Positions 17,457-29,757 are shown, counted from the stretch's first letter. The stretch: DNA of 64,000 nucleotides from an uncultured Bacillaceae bacterium (GCA_937995745.1 CALKIU010000006.1:17786-81785); one strand, 5' to 3'. Numbers and translations are program-made. Notes: generated by a model from the sequence alone, not told the origin.

Positions 17457-17945
17457 AACCGGCAAAATCCGGCAGAGTATGGCATTGTTTGCATACGTTT
17501 TTTCGCACTGATTTGAATCATTATCATCATCCATTTTGCGATGGTATTTGCTTTGCCCCGCTTCTGCCCCGGGCGTTTTCCTGTGGAGCATCCGGACATT
17601 TAAGGGATGCACCTGATTATGATATATTATCCCTTGTGCATCATACCCAAGAAATGTGTGTGTATTTCCCCATTTCTTGGGTATTATGTTTGTTTGGGAA
17701 ACAATGGGACTATAGTACAAATGAAAATCGGCCCTCCAAAACGGCAAGCACATTTTTTTATTCTCAATTAGAAAGGGATACATAGTTCTAATTGATAAGG
17801 GAATAATAGGTAAGAAAAAGTTCTTTGCGGGGAAATAAAAGCGTTTTCTTTTTATATTATCAGGAATATAAATTAAATATAACTTTATACAGGCGCGGAT
17901 ATGTTTTTTTTTTTGCATAGCGTTTAAGTTGATATGAAATTTCAT
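17457..17945. other. AT-rich gap before the suf operon, with a 14-bp inverted repeat
   Basis: About 490 bp without a convincing gene. A perfect inverted repeat (arms 17642-17655 and 17670-17683, around ACCCAAGAAATG) could fold into a strong hairpin but lacks a T-run. A long minus-strand open frame (17148-17945) crosses the whole region without a ribosome binding site and was rejected as a gene. Confidence 0.5.
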
Positions 17946-17974
17946 TTGATATAAGATTGTAATGAGAATAGAAT
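17946..17974 (+). promoter_or_regulatory. Sigma-A promoter of sufCDSUB with adjacent palindrome
   Basis: TTGATA, 17-bp spacer, TAGAAT; start near 17981, giving a 65-nt leader. A perfect 12-bp palindrome ATGAAATTTCAT (17934-17945) ends one base before the -35 box and could be an operator. The spacer and -10 region contain a repeated ATGAGAAT. Confidence 0.65.
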
Positions 17975-18045
17975 GAGAATGAAAATGGTAATACCTGACA
18001 AAGGTAATGCTAAAAAAATATTATTTTTTTTACGGAGGTTTTAAT

Positions 18046-18831
18046 ATGGCAGGTTCAACTTTGACGATTAAGGATCTTCATGTTTCAGTAGAAGGAAAAG
18101 AAATTTTAAAAGGGGTTAACCTTGAAATAAAAGGTGGAGAGATTCACGCCATCATGGGTCCGAACGGAACGGGTAAATCCACCTTGGCGCAAGCGATCAT
18201 GGGTCATCCGAAATATGAAGTAACAAAAGGAACGGTTGAATTGGATGGCCAAAATGTTCTGGAAATGGAAGTGGATGAACGCGCCCGCGCCGGATTGTTC
18301 CTCGCCATGCAATATCCGAGCGAAATCAGCGGCGTCACCAATGCGGACTTTTTGCGCACCGCCATCAATGCGCATCGCGGAGAAGGAAATGAAATTTCCT
18401 TGATGAAATTTATCCGCCAGCTGGATGAAAAAATGGAATTCTTGGAAATGGATCCGAATATGGCCCAGCGTTATCTGAATGAAGGTTTTTCCGGCGGTGA
18501 GAAAAAGCGCAACGAGATTCTGCAATTGATGATGTTGCAGCCGAAAATCGCCATTTTGGATGAAATTGATTCCGGTCTTGACATAGATGCTTTGAAAATT
18601 GTATCCAAAGGAATCAACGCCATGCGCGGAGAAAACTTTGGCTGCTTGATTATCACCCACTATCAACGCCTGTTGAACTACATTACTCCTGACTACGTTC
18701 ATGTCATGATGCAGGGGCGCATTGTTAAATCGGGAGGTCCTGAACTGGCCCAACGCCTTGAAGCCGAAGGTTACGAAGAGTTAAAGAAAGAGTTGGGCAT
18801 TGTGGACGAGACTGTTGAGCAAGAAGCGTAA
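18046..18831 (+). CDS. sufC: Fe-S cluster assembly ATPase SufC
   Basis: 261 aa, the usual SufC length. ABC-type ATPase of the SufBCD scaffold that builds Fe-S clusters in the cytoplasm. Walker A GPNGTGKST, signature FSGGEKKRNE, Walker B AILDEIDSGLD; these are the SufC versions of the motifs. ATG with CGGAGGT seven nt upstream; starts further upstream lack a ribosome binding site. First gene of sufC-D-S-U-B. Confidence 0.97.
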   Translation: MAGSTLTIKDLHVSVEGKEILKGVNLEIKGGEIHAIMGPNGTGKSTLAQAIMGHPKYEVTKGTVELDGQNVLEMEVDERARAGLFLAMQYPSEISGVTNADFLRTAINAHRGEGNEISLMKFIRQLDEKMEFLEMDPNMAQRYLNEGFSGGEKKRNEILQLMMLQPKIAILDEIDSGLDIDALKIVSKGINAMRGENFGCLIITHYQRLLNYITPDYVHVMMQGRIVKSGGPELAQRLEAEGYEELKKELGIVDETVEQEA

Positions 18832-18847
18832 TGTTAGGAGGATCAAA

Positions 18848-21832
<2,985 letters not shown>

Positions 21833-21876
21833 GGCCTCTTTGCCTTACGGACTTCTTAGAATGGAGGATGACTGAA

Positions 21877-23274
21877 ATGGCTAAAAAAGCACCTGATATC
21901 GGTGAATATAAATATGGTTTTGTCGACAGGGATGTTTCCGTATACCGCACCAAACGCGGCTTGACGCGTGAAGTGGTTGAGGAAATTTCCAGGATTAAGG
22001 AAGAGCCTGAGTGGATGAGGGAATTCCGCTTAAAGGCCCTGGAAATTTTCTACAGCTTGCCCATGCCGCAATGGGGCGGAGATTTGAGCGCTTTGAATTT
22101 CGATGAAATTGTTTACTACGTAAAACCGTCTGAGAGAACAGAACGGTCCTGGGATGAAGTGCCCCAGGAAATTAAAGATACGTTCGACAGACTCGGAATT
22201 CCCGAAGCGGAACAAAAATGGCTGGCGGGGGTTTCCGCCCAATACGAATCAGAAGTGGTTTACCAAAATATGAAAAAAGATCTCGAGAAGCAAGGAATCA
22301 TCTTTAAGGATACGGATTCCGCGTTGAAAGAGCACGAGGATTTGTTCCGCAAGTATTGGGCAAAAGTCGTTCCCCCGACGGATAACAAGTTTGCGGCGTT
22401 GAACTCGGCTGTTTGGTCCGGAGGGTCATTCATTTATGTTCCTCCCGGCGTAAAAGTCGACACCCCGCTGCAAGCTTATTTCCGGATTAACACGGAAAAC
22501 ATGGGACAATTTGAACGGACGCTGATTATCGTTGACGAAGGCGCCCACGTCCACTATGTGGAGGGCTGTACGGCTCCGATTTATTCGACAAGCTCTCTCC
22601 ACAGTGCGGTCGTTGAAATTTACGTGAAGAAAAATGCGTATTGCCGTTATACGACGATTCAAAACTGGTCCAACAACGTGTACAATCTCGTTACGAAGAG
22701 AGCGGTTGTTGAAGAAAACGGAACGATGGAATGGATCGACGGCAACATTGGTTCCAAGCTGACGATGAAATATCCGGCCTGCATTTTGAAAGGCGAGGGC
22801 GCAAGAGGAATGACGCTGTCCATTGCCTTTGCCGGAAAGGGACAGCATCAAGATGCCGGTTCCAAGATGATTCACTTGGCGCCGAACACGTCATCGACGA
22901 TCGTTTCCAAGTCCATCTCCAAGGACGGCGGAAATGTGACATACCGCGGAATCGTCCACTTCGGCCGCAAAGCGGACGGAGCGCGCGCCAACATCGAATG
23001 CGATACGCTCATTTTGGACAATAAATCAAAATCAGATACGATTCCGTACAACGAAATCTTGAACGACAACATTTCCTTGGAGCACGAAGCGAAAGTGTCC
23101 AAAGTATCCGAAGAGCAGCTCTTCTATTTGATGAGCCGCGGCATTTCCGAAGAGGAAGCAACGGAAATGATCGTCATGGGCTTCATCGAGCCGTTCACAA
23201 AAGAATTGCCGATGGAATATGCCGTCGAAATGAACCGCTTGATCAAATTCGAAATGGAAGGAAGCATCGGTTAA
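21877..23274 (+). CDS. sufB: Fe-S cluster assembly scaffold SufB
   Basis: 465 aa, as in B. subtilis. Main scaffold of SufBCD. Conserved segments [32 protein letters not shown] and the C-terminal [21 protein letters not shown] chose the ATG at 21877, nine nt after GGAGG; the ATG at 21868 touches that site. Last gene of the operon, followed directly by a terminator. Confidence 0.97.
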   Translation: MAKKAPDIGEYKYGFVDRDVSVYRTKRGLTREVVEEISRIKEEPEWMREFRLKALEIFYSLPMPQWGGDLSALNFDEIVYYVKPSERTERSWDEVPQEIKDTFDRLGIPEAEQKWLAGVSAQYESEVVYQNMKKDLEKQGIIFKDTDSALKEHEDLFRKYWAKVVPPTDNKFAALNSAVWSGGSFIYVPPGVKVDTPLQAYFRINTENMGQFERTLIIVDEGAHVHYVEGCTAPIYSTSSLHSAVVEIYVKKNAYCRYTTIQNWSNNVYNLVTKRAVVEENGTMEWIDGNIGSKLTMKYPACILKGEGARGMTLSIAFAGKGQHQDAGSKMIHLAPNTSSTIVSKSISKDGGNVTYRGIVHFGRKADGARANIECDTLILDNKSKSDTIPYNEILNDNISLEHEAKVSKVSEEQLFYLMSRGISEEEATEMIVMGFIEPFTKELPMEYAVEMNRLIKFEMEGSIG

Positions 23275-23281
23275 TAAAAGA

Positions 23282-23317
23282 AAGCCTGCCACGACAACGT
23301 TTGTGGCAGGCTTTTTT
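23282..23317 (+). terminator. Rho-independent terminator of the suf operon
   Basis: An 11-bp stem AAGCCTGCCAC/GTGGCAGGCTT with T6. Confidence 0.92.
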
Positions 23318-23466
23318 GATCCGCTTGCAGCCGGCGGCTTGAGACGGTGGCATGTGTCTATTGAATGGCCCGTCAATTTAAGGACGGGACGGATTAAACT
23401 TGGAAGCCGGATAGTGAAATCAAGCTTTCGGATTCGAACCATGGCAGGGAACCATAAGCTTGTCCT

Positions 23467-24126
23467 TCACGTCATGTGTATAATCCCCCGGCGCAACGCT
23501 TCGGCCACCGCTTCCGAACGTGTCTGGACTTTTAATTTTTTATAGATTTTGGTCAGATTGTATTCGACCGCTCTTGTGCTCATAAAAAGTTGTTCAGCAA
23601 TGGATTTATTGCTTTCTCCTTTTGCCAGGCTTTCGAGAATTTCGATTTCTTTCTGGGTGAAGGAAATAATGTTTTCCGGTTGTGAAGATGGCGGACCATG
23701 GTGAACTGGGATCGTCATGTCGGAAAGGCGCAACTGTTTTAATAAAGATACGGGGATAAGAGCAAAACCGTTTAAGGCGGCGCGGACAGCCATTACAAGT
23801 TCATCCCGCGAAGCCGATTTGCTAATGATGCCGCTGATTCCCAAATCGACCAACAAGTTAAATTTTGAAGTATATTCAAAACCGGTATAAAGAATAATTT
23901 TTGCATCTTCTTGAAATTCGAGAATGTCTTTGGCGAGTTCGAGACCAGAATAGTGCGGCATATGCATGTCGAATAAATAGACATCAAAAGGATTCTTCCT
24001 GCTTTCTTCCAGAGCTTTTTCAATTTCAAGATGATATGTGACTTCAAAATCCGGCTCTTGTTCGAGCATATTTTTTGTTCCTTCTCCAACGAGTTGATGA
24101 TCATCGACAATCAAAATCCGTGCCAA
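23467..24126 (-). CDS. ComA-like NarL/LuxR family response regulator
   Basis: 219 aa. Receiver domain with DD pair near residue 8, phospho-acceptor Asp53 in LFDMHMP and Lys in SKSASRDE; a LuxR-type HTH covers about 150-210 (FTQKEIEILESLAKGESNKS, followed by an IAEQLFMSTRAVEYNL recognition helix). Overall pattern is that of ComA/DegU regulators. I chose a TTG at 24126, five nt after GAGGTGA; a GTG at 24135 lies in that site. Directly downstream of the kinase gene on the same strand, so cognate. Likely targets (inference) are the divergent peptide and ABC genes and its own operon. It is not next to comQ/comX, so a competence role is not shown. Confidence 0.9.
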   Translation of the reverse strand: MARILIVDDHQLVGEGTKNMLEQEPDFEVTYHLEIEKALEESRKNPFDVYLFDMHMPHYSGLELAKDILEFQEDAKIILYTGFEYTSKFNLLVDLGISGIISKSASRDELVMAVRAALNGFALIPVSLLKQLRLSDMTIPVHHGPPSSQPENIISFTQKEIEILESLAKGESNKSIAEQLFMSTRAVEYNLTKIYKKLKVQTRSEAVAEALRRGIIHMT

Positions 24127-24131
24127 TTTTC

Positions 24132-26450
24132 TCACCTCGGAATGGTAATATGGACCTGCAATCCTTTTCCTTTACCTGTTACAAAATCAATTTTTCCATT
24201 CAAGCTGAATATCCTTTCTTTTAAACCGGCAATCCCCATGTGACCGGTCAAGTTGCGGATTTCCGCGGGGTCAAACCCTATTCCGTTATCCCGATAATCA
24301 ATACAGATCATTTGATTTTCTTCCCATATATGGATGGAAACTTTGCTGGCTTCCGAATGTTTGTCAGCGTTGTTTAACAGTTCCTGAAGGATGCGATAGA
24401 TGGTCAGACTTTTGTTGTAGTCGCCAAATTCCTCCGCAATCGGTTCAATATCATAATAAAGGCGGAATTTTGCCCGTTCTTGAAACTGAGTGAACAGTTC
24501 CTGCAATGACCGTGTCAATCCCGCTTCTGACAGGAGATTCGGCCTTAATTCATTGCAAGTGTTCCGTATCTGTTTTATGACATCCAGCATCCCGTTCTTA
24601 ATTTTCATGAGTTCTTTGCGTGTTTGCTGCGGGAGATTCCGCCCGTTCTGCAGCAAATTTTCCAGTTTGCGGTACCAGACAATTTGATCCTGCAAAGCGG
24701 AATCATGTAAATCGGAGGCCAGACGCCTTCTCTCTTTTTCCGCCAATTGAAAAAGGAAACGCGATAAGGAGACGGATTGCGGCTCTGTTGCAAGTCTTCG
24801 CTCTTCAATCGAAGCAATAAGCGCGTTTATCGCAAAAAGGTTTTCAAAAACGAGCCTGACGTATTTCACGATTCCGATCAGCCATGATTTTTCACTCAAG
24901 TTAAAACTTGTTCCGTTTCTCTTTAAACCAATCCATAAATAAGTTTTCTTGCCGCCGTTTTGATAAAGGCGAATCCCGAGCCTTCCTTTGTAACTGAGCA
25001 ATTCCCCCGTTTCATGCTGCATCATCCACTTCATCTGTTTTTCCAACGAAAACAATTTTTCATCGCCGTACATGGTTTTTACGTGAAAAGCCCCTTGTTC
25101 CGGTTGATATTCAATGAGAGAGATGGTACCGGGATCGAGCGCCGAGACAATTTCTTTAGTCAAATACTGTTCCAGCTCATCTTGCTTCATGATAGATGAT
25201 AATCCTTTTGTGAATTGCTCGAACCGCTGGGCCATATTCGTCCGGTCTTGAAAAAGATAATGGCGGAATTGAAAATCAATTTTCTCTTTTGCAAACAAAA
25301 AAAGGATGTTCAGGGCAAAGATCAAGAAAAAGATTTGTCCAAAAAGGCGGAACCCGTTTTGTTCCTGATTGGCAATGGCCACGACGAAAACAGAAATCAA
25401 CAGTGTCGGCATCAAGGATAACAGCGAATAATAACGAATTCGACCGAGAATAAAGTTGATATCCAACAGCTGTTTCGTAATGACCAAATAAGCATAGCCA
25501 AACGGGAGGGCGTATACGGACAATGTGGCGAAATCATCCGGGATCAACTCAACTCCAAATAAATGAGGAATTGCATATAAAAGGATAAACGGGCCGTAGG
25601 CAACCATTTGAATGACCAGCAGCCATTTCAGCAGCGGCTGATGACGGGTATTCCTCCTTTTTATGTAAAAATAGAAGATCAATGCAATAGAATAGAAAAC
25701 GTTTAAAATAAAATAAACTAACATGAGTCCGTCTGCCAAGAAAAACGGCAGTTCGGGAAAAAATGTATCTTCAAGAATATTAAGAATAATAACGGCAACA
25801 CACAGCAGGATATTGAGTTTTAATAGAATCGATGATTTTCTTGCAATCATTCGTTTCTCCCAAAAAAGAGAATGCAAGAAACAGACAATAAACAGCGCTC
25901 CCGCCTGAAAAGATAAAGTGAAAACAAGGGCAGGTCCAAGCAGCCCTCTGCCGGAGCCATTGGATGCAAACAAAGCGAGAGCGGCCATCATCATAAATGC
26001 GATTAGGTAATAAGCGGAAATTGTCCTTTTTTGATAGATAATGAGAGAAAGCAAGAGAACCAATATTGAAAAAAACCCCGGAATGAACATTTCCGTTATC
26101 ATGTTGTTTTCATGAAAGGAGATGTCGGCGGCCCGATATTCCCTTATCTGCCCGTCTTTGATAACTGTTAATTTCTCTGCGGATAAAAGCTTTTGCCGAA
26201 GAAGGAAGATTGCTTCCTTCTTTACTTTTTCATCATCAATTTTCAGAATGACATCGCCCGGAGCCAAGTCGGTAAATCGTCCCCATCCATCACTTTGCAT
26301 GATTTTTTTAATTTGAATGCCTCCGTTTTCCCCGCTTACAGGCGAAATTCCGCTGTATGTTTGCAGCTTCGTTTGGATCAAATAAGCATGAAGCGCCACA
26401 TAAACCCCGAAAATGATGAGAGCAATCCATTTTCTTTTTTGCAAGAGCAT
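24132..26450 (-). CDS. ComP-like membrane sensor histidine kinase with extracytoplasmic PDZ domain
   Basis: 772 aa, close to ComP (769). Helix at about 8-28, then a PDZ domain (about 35-105, with WGRFTDLAPGDVILKIDD), then about eight more helices to residue 395, a GAF-like region, a HisKA_3 dimerisation helix with His582 in SDLHDSALQDQ, and a HATPase_c domain with NNADKHSEA and DNGIGFD. This is ComP architecture. In B. subtilis ComP senses the prenylated peptide ComX; no comQ or comX lies next to this copy. Instead a 26-residue peptide gene lies divergently 291 bp away. ATG at 26450 after GGGAAGGGAG. An inverted repeat similar to ComA half-sites lies 38 bp upstream of the start. Confidence 0.88.
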   Translation of the reverse strand: MLLQKRKWIALIIFGVYVALHAYLIQTKLQTYSGISPVSGENGGIQIKKIMQSDGWGRFTDLAPGDVILKIDDEKVKKEAIFLLRQKLLSAEKLTVIKDGQIREYRAADISFHENNMITEMFIPGFFSILVLLLSLIIYQKRTISAYYLIAFMMMAALALFASNGSGRGLLGPALVFTLSFQAGALFIVCFLHSLFWEKRMIARKSSILLKLNILLCVAVIILNILEDTFFPELPFFLADGLMLVYFILNVFYSIALIFYFYIKRRNTRHQPLLKWLLVIQMVAYGPFILLYAIPHLFGVELIPDDFATLSVYALPFGYAYLVITKQLLDINFILGRIRYYSLLSLMPTLLISVFVVAIANQEQNGFRLFGQIFFLIFALNILFLFAKEKIDFQFRHYLFQDRTNMAQRFEQFTKGLSSIMKQDELEQYLTKEIVSALDPGTISLIEYQPEQGAFHVKTMYGDEKLFSLEKQMKWMMQHETGELLSYKGRLGIRLYQNGGKKTYLWIGLKRNGTSFNLSEKSWLIGIVKYVRLVFENLFAINALIASIEERRLATEPQSVSLSRFLFQLAEKERRRLASDLHDSALQDQIVWYRKLENLLQNGRNLPQQTRKELMKIKNGMLDVIKQIRNTCNELRPNLLSEAGLTRSLQELFTQFQERAKFRLYYDIEPIAEEFGDYNKSLTIYRILQELLNNADKHSEASKVSIHIWEENQMICIDYRDNGIGFDPAEIRNLTGHMGIAGLKERIFSLNGKIDFVTGKGKGLQVHITIPR

Positions 26451-26487
26451 GTTTCTCCCTTCCCCCATTGGCGGATACGCAAGGAAA

Positions 26488-26507
26488 TCCGCAAAAAAGA
26501 TTGCGGA
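26488..26507. repeat. Inverted repeat resembling ComA half-sites upstream of the kinase gene
   Basis: TCCGCAA, six bases, TTGCGGA; a further TTGCGG lies at 26522-26527. ComA of B. subtilis recognises TTGCGG/CCGCAA half-sites, but with the opposite head-to-head orientation and N4 spacing. Possible operator for the neighbouring ComA-like regulator; such hexamers are also fairly common in this genome. Confidence 0.35.
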
Positions 26508-26741
26508 AACTACTGTTTGGTTTGCGGCCAATACGGCAACCTTTTGGATTATGATCAATGCAGAAAATTCCCAACAAGGCAGTCGGAAAATTGTCTTTCC
26601 CGGCAACGCGCATTTAATCAATATTTTCAATATTCCCAGTTTGATAAAAGTAAATATTCTTTCACTATCATAACACGACTTTTCAAAAACACTGACAAAT
26701 TATTTCAATTTTCCAAAAGAAGATGAGGGGAGGAATTTTAC

Positions 26742-26822
26742 ATGAAAAATACGATGAAAAATATTGTATTGGCCATCATAGGGACGGCGGTGGGAATTGC
26801 TATTATCACATTCTTGAAATAG
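26742..26822 (+). CDS. 26-residue hydrophobic cationic peptide next to the ABC transporter
   Basis: 26 aa. It starts MKNTMKN, continues with about 17 hydrophobic, Ile/Gly/Ala-rich residues and ends FLK. ATG with GGGGAGG nine nt upstream, a far better ribosome binding site than expected by chance. The net charge is positive, no Cys or Trp is present and no cleavable leader is evident. It is the first gene of a probable operon with the ATPase and permease genes 73 bp downstream and is divergent from the ComP-like kinase. Candidate roles, all inference: signal sensed by the kinase, leaderless membrane-active peptide, or small transporter subunit. No family recognised. Confidence 0.55.
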   Translation: MKNTMKNIVLAIIGTAVGIAIITFLK

Positions 26823-26895
26823 GCAAATGGATTTGCGCGTAATTTGCCGCAAAAGCCGGAGCATAAGGAATTTCAATGGAAAGGAAGGTTGAACG

Positions 26896-27780
26896 ATGGG
26901 TCTTGAAATACGCCAATTAAACAAAACGTTCGGTTCCCGGCACGCCGTCAAGAATTTGAACATCCACCTGGAAGAAGGGAATATATTGGGGCTTCTCGGC
27001 AGGAACGGCGCCGGAAAAACAACAACGATTCGGATGATTTTAAATATTGTCAAACCGGACAGCGGGTCCATTTTATGGAAGGGAAAGCCTTTTTCAAGAA
27101 AGGAAATATCGGTTGGTTATTTGCCTGAAGAAAGAGGCCTGTATCCAAAAATGAATGTACTGGAACAACTCGTCTATTTAAGCCGCTTGGAAGGCGTACC
27201 CGCAAAGATTGCCAAAAAGCAGGCACTTTATTGGCTGGAAAGACTGGATATGACCTTTGCCATCAAAAAGAAAACAGAGGAGTTGTCCAAAGGAAACCAG
27301 CAAAAGATTCAGTTGATTAGCGCCATACTCCACGACCCGGATTTTATCATCCTCGATGAACCATTCAGCGGGCTTGATCCGGTCAATGCGGAAATGTTGA
27401 AAAGCGTCGTCAAGGAATTAATCAAAAAACGGAAAACGATTATTTTTTGCAGCCATCAGATGGACAGTGTCGAGACTTTTTGCGACCAAGTTTGCATTAT
27501 GAAGAACGGAGAAGCGATCCTTTCCGGTTCTTTGTCAGACATTAAGAAAAGCTACGGATACCGTTATGTGGAAGTGCAAACAGAACAGGATATCGGCCCG
27601 TTTTTGGCGGAAAAAAATATACAGTATGAAAAGGTCCGGCAAATCTATACGATGAAAATCCGCAAGGAGCAACCGGCGGTAAAATTGCTCGAAGAACTGG
27701 AGCAAGTCTGTCCTCTCCGCAGTGTTTCGATAAGAGAACCAAGCTTGCATCAAATATTCATAGAAAAAACGGGGGCATAA
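26896..27780 (+). CDS. ABC transporter ATP-binding protein (NatA-like)
   Basis: 294 aa. Walker A GRNGAGKTT near residue 38, signature variant LSKGNQQKIQ, Walker B FIILDEPFSGLDP, then an 80-residue C-terminal extension typical of DRR/NatA/YhaQ-type exporter ATPases. It pairs with the permease that begins 4 bp downstream. Family members export antibiotics, peptides or Na+. ATG preceded by AAGGAAGG. The preceding gene encodes a 26-residue peptide, and the divergent genes encode a two-component system, so peptide export or self-immunity is one reading; Na+ or drug export is another. Confidence 0.9.
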   Translation: MGLEIRQLNKTFGSRHAVKNLNIHLEEGNILGLLGRNGAGKTTTIRMILNIVKPDSGSILWKGKPFSRKEISVGYLPEERGLYPKMNVLEQLVYLSRLEGVPAKIAKKQALYWLERLDMTFAIKKKTEELSKGNQQKIQLISAILHDPDFIILDEPFSGLDPVNAEMLKSVVKELIKKRKTIIFCSHQMDSVETFCDQVCIMKNGEAILSGSLSDIKKSYGYRYVEVQTEQDIGPFLAEKNIQYEKVRQIYTMKIRKEQPAVKLLEELEQVCPLRSVSIREPSLHQIFIEKTGA

Positions 27781-27783
27781 ACG

Positions 27784-28989
27784 ATGAGAAATTTTTGGAT
27801 AGTCTTGCAGCAAACCTACCTTGATTCCGTCCGCAATAAATCATATATTTCGATGACCATCATCTTAATTCTGTTGGGAATTTTCATCTTCTCTTTTCCT
27901 TCTTTGGCGGAAAAGATACGGGGGGAGGCGCAGGATAAAGAATATGTATTTGTGTCTACCGAATCGCAAATACAAGTGGATGAAGAACAACGGCCGGCTC
28001 ATATCCTGATTGGCGAAGCTTCCAAAATAGAAGAATATAAAGAAAAAATTTTGGAAAATGAGATTGCCGGGTTGTTTGTTTTAAAAAAAGAAGACGGGAA
28101 CGTTCCCATTCAATTGGACTGTTATTTGAAAAAAGAAGATCCCCTCTTGATTCAGGGGGTGCTCAGGTTTGCCCAATTGATTTATCAACAGCAAGTCATT
28201 GGAGAATATCAGATTGGCGGGCGTGCAGCCGAACAGCTAACCATGCAAATTGAGCCTGTTCTCAAGCCGCTTCGTCAAACAGATGAAAATTTTGAACTTA
28301 TTCCCTTTATATTAATGGGCATCATGTACATCGCCATCACCACTTACGGATATTCAGTGGCGACGGCCATTGCCGCGGAAAAATCGTCCAGAGTGATGGA
28401 AGTCATGATTGCGAAAATTTCTCCGGTGCCGATGATGTTCGGTAAAATCATCGGGATTGGTTTAGCGGGCCTGACGCAGTTATTTTTCTTTTTTGGGGCA
28501 ATAACCTTGACGGCAAAATCGGGATTGTTCCAAATATATCCGGATTCTATTGCCGAAACGATGCTTGAAATTTTCACCTTTAAGGAAACTGTTTACTTTT
28601 TACTGTGCTTTATTCTCGGTTACTTTATTTTTGCGGCATTGTACGCCATTTCAGGAGCGGTGGCGGGCCGCCCGGAAGAATTGTCGAGCAGCACGATTCC
28701 AATCATGATCATTTTATTGGCCGGTTTGGCCGTTGAAATTCTGGCCGTTTTTGAAAATCCGGAAAGTTTGACGGCTTTGATTACCACTTACGTTCCATTT
28801 ACTGCTCCCATCAGTCTCATGGTAAGAATGTTGCATGATGTGATTTCACCGTTGGAAATTGCTTTTGGAATCACCGCCATGGTGTCCAGCATTGCCCTGT
28901 TCTCATTATTGGCGGCAAAAATATACCCGAAAGGCGTGCTTAAAAGCGATCGGCGTCTGACATTCTGGCAATTGATAAAAAGCCATTGA
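27784..28989 (+). CDS. ABC-2 type transporter permease (NatB/YhaP-like)
   Basis: 401 aa. One helix near residues 22-42, a large extracytoplasmic domain to about 170, then five to six helices from 175 to 385, the ABC-2 permease layout of NatB and YhaP. The segment AAEKSSRVMEVMIAKISPVPM after the second helix is a family hallmark. It forms the membrane part of the exporter with the ATPase 4 bp upstream. Substrate is unknown. Confidence 0.9.
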   Translation: MRNFWIVLQQTYLDSVRNKSYISMTIILILLGIFIFSFPSLAEKIRGEAQDKEYVFVSTESQIQVDEEQRPAHILIGEASKIEEYKEKILENEIAGLFVLKKEDGNVPIQLDCYLKKEDPLLIQGVLRFAQLIYQQQVIGEYQIGGRAAEQLTMQIEPVLKPLRQTDENFELIPFILMGIMYIAITTYGYSVATAIAAEKSSRVMEVMIAKISPVPMMFGKIIGIGLAGLTQLFFFFGAITLTAKSGLFQIYPDSIAETMLEIFTFKETVYFLLCFILGYFIFAALYAISGAVAGRPEELSSSTIPIMIILLAGLAVEILAVFENPESLTALITTYVPFTAPISLMVRMLHDVISPLEIAFGITAMVSSIALFSLLAAKIYPKGVLKSDRRLTFWQLIKSH

Positions 28990-29454
28990 AACACAAAGTG
29001 TCGGCTAAAAGGGGTATGACCGGACTGCGGCAACTTGACTGTGCCGGAAATCCTTTTTGAAAAAAAGCAATTTGCGTCGGGAAGAATGACGCGTTTTGCT
29101 GCTCCCTTGCACCCGTGCTTTTACAGGGAAAGCTTTGTCCGGAACGGAATGTTGACATATTTTCATATAATTAGTAAATGAGCCTGTGAACTAAAGGAAA
29201 AGGAAGGAAGGCGCAAAAAAGGTTTGCCGCCGTCATGCCTGCTTTTGAAAATCAAACAAAAAAATAACGGCCATCGCTAAGATAAACCATCTTTCAAGAC
29301 AAAGCGGGTTGAAAAACCGCCGCTTTGTCCTGAACCTTGCAATAAAACCCGTTCGGCCACCCCTGCTTCCAACGGCCTTATATGACAACAGCCCGTCACA
29401 ATCGGACGGCCCTTGTCATAGATTATTAGTGGAAGGGAAGGGGTGCATACATTC
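28990..29454 (+). other. Structured intergenic region before yunC
   Basis: About 465 bp without a gene. TTGACA at 29152-29157 may be a -35 box. Two long hairpins are possible: GACAAAGCGG (29298-29307) with CCGCTTTGTC (29320-29329), and TATGACAA (29381-29388) with TTGTCATA (29413-29420) plus an inner CCGTC/GACGG. Neither ends in a T-run. This looks like a structured leader or a small RNA; no known riboswitch was recognised. Confidence 0.4.
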
Positions 29455-29757
29455 ATGATTGAACTCTCGCCTCTAGAGATAGAGGGGCATACGTTTTTAA
29501 GCGTATCTGTCAAGCTGCCGAAAACGAATTTACTCGTTGTCACAAACGAGAAAGGATATATTATGTGCGGTGCGTTGGATGTGGGGCTTCTGAATGAACG
29601 GCTGAAAGACCGGAAAGTGATCGCCGGGAGGGCAGTCGGCGTGAAGACGATCGACGAGCTCCTTGAGGCTCCGCTTGAGTCGGTAACTTTCGAAGCGGAG
29701 AAATTGGGAATTCATAAAGGAATGATCGGAAAAGAAGCCCTTTTAAAAATGGTTTGA
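29455..29757 (+). CDS. yunC: DUF1805 family protein YunC
   Basis: 100 aa, colinear with B. subtilis YunC: GYIMCGALDVGLLNERLKDR is the family core. Small cytoplasmic protein of unknown role. ATG at 29455 after GAAGGGGTG; a GTG at 29443 is possible but lies in that site. Followed 58 bp later by the terminator-like hairpin that leads into yunB. Confidence 0.88.
   Translation: MIELSPLEIEGHTFLSVSVKLPKTNLLVVTNEKGYIMCGALDVGLLNERLKDRKVIAGRAVGVKTIDELLEAPLESVTFEAEKLGIHKGMIGKEALLKMV

Noticed and set aside
17148..17945. 265-codon minus-strand open frame spanning the gap before suf
   Set aside because: No ribosome binding site at its start, no recognisable domain, and it overlaps the suf promoter region and the small gene at 17265; probably a chance frame in AT-rich DNA, though its length is unusual.
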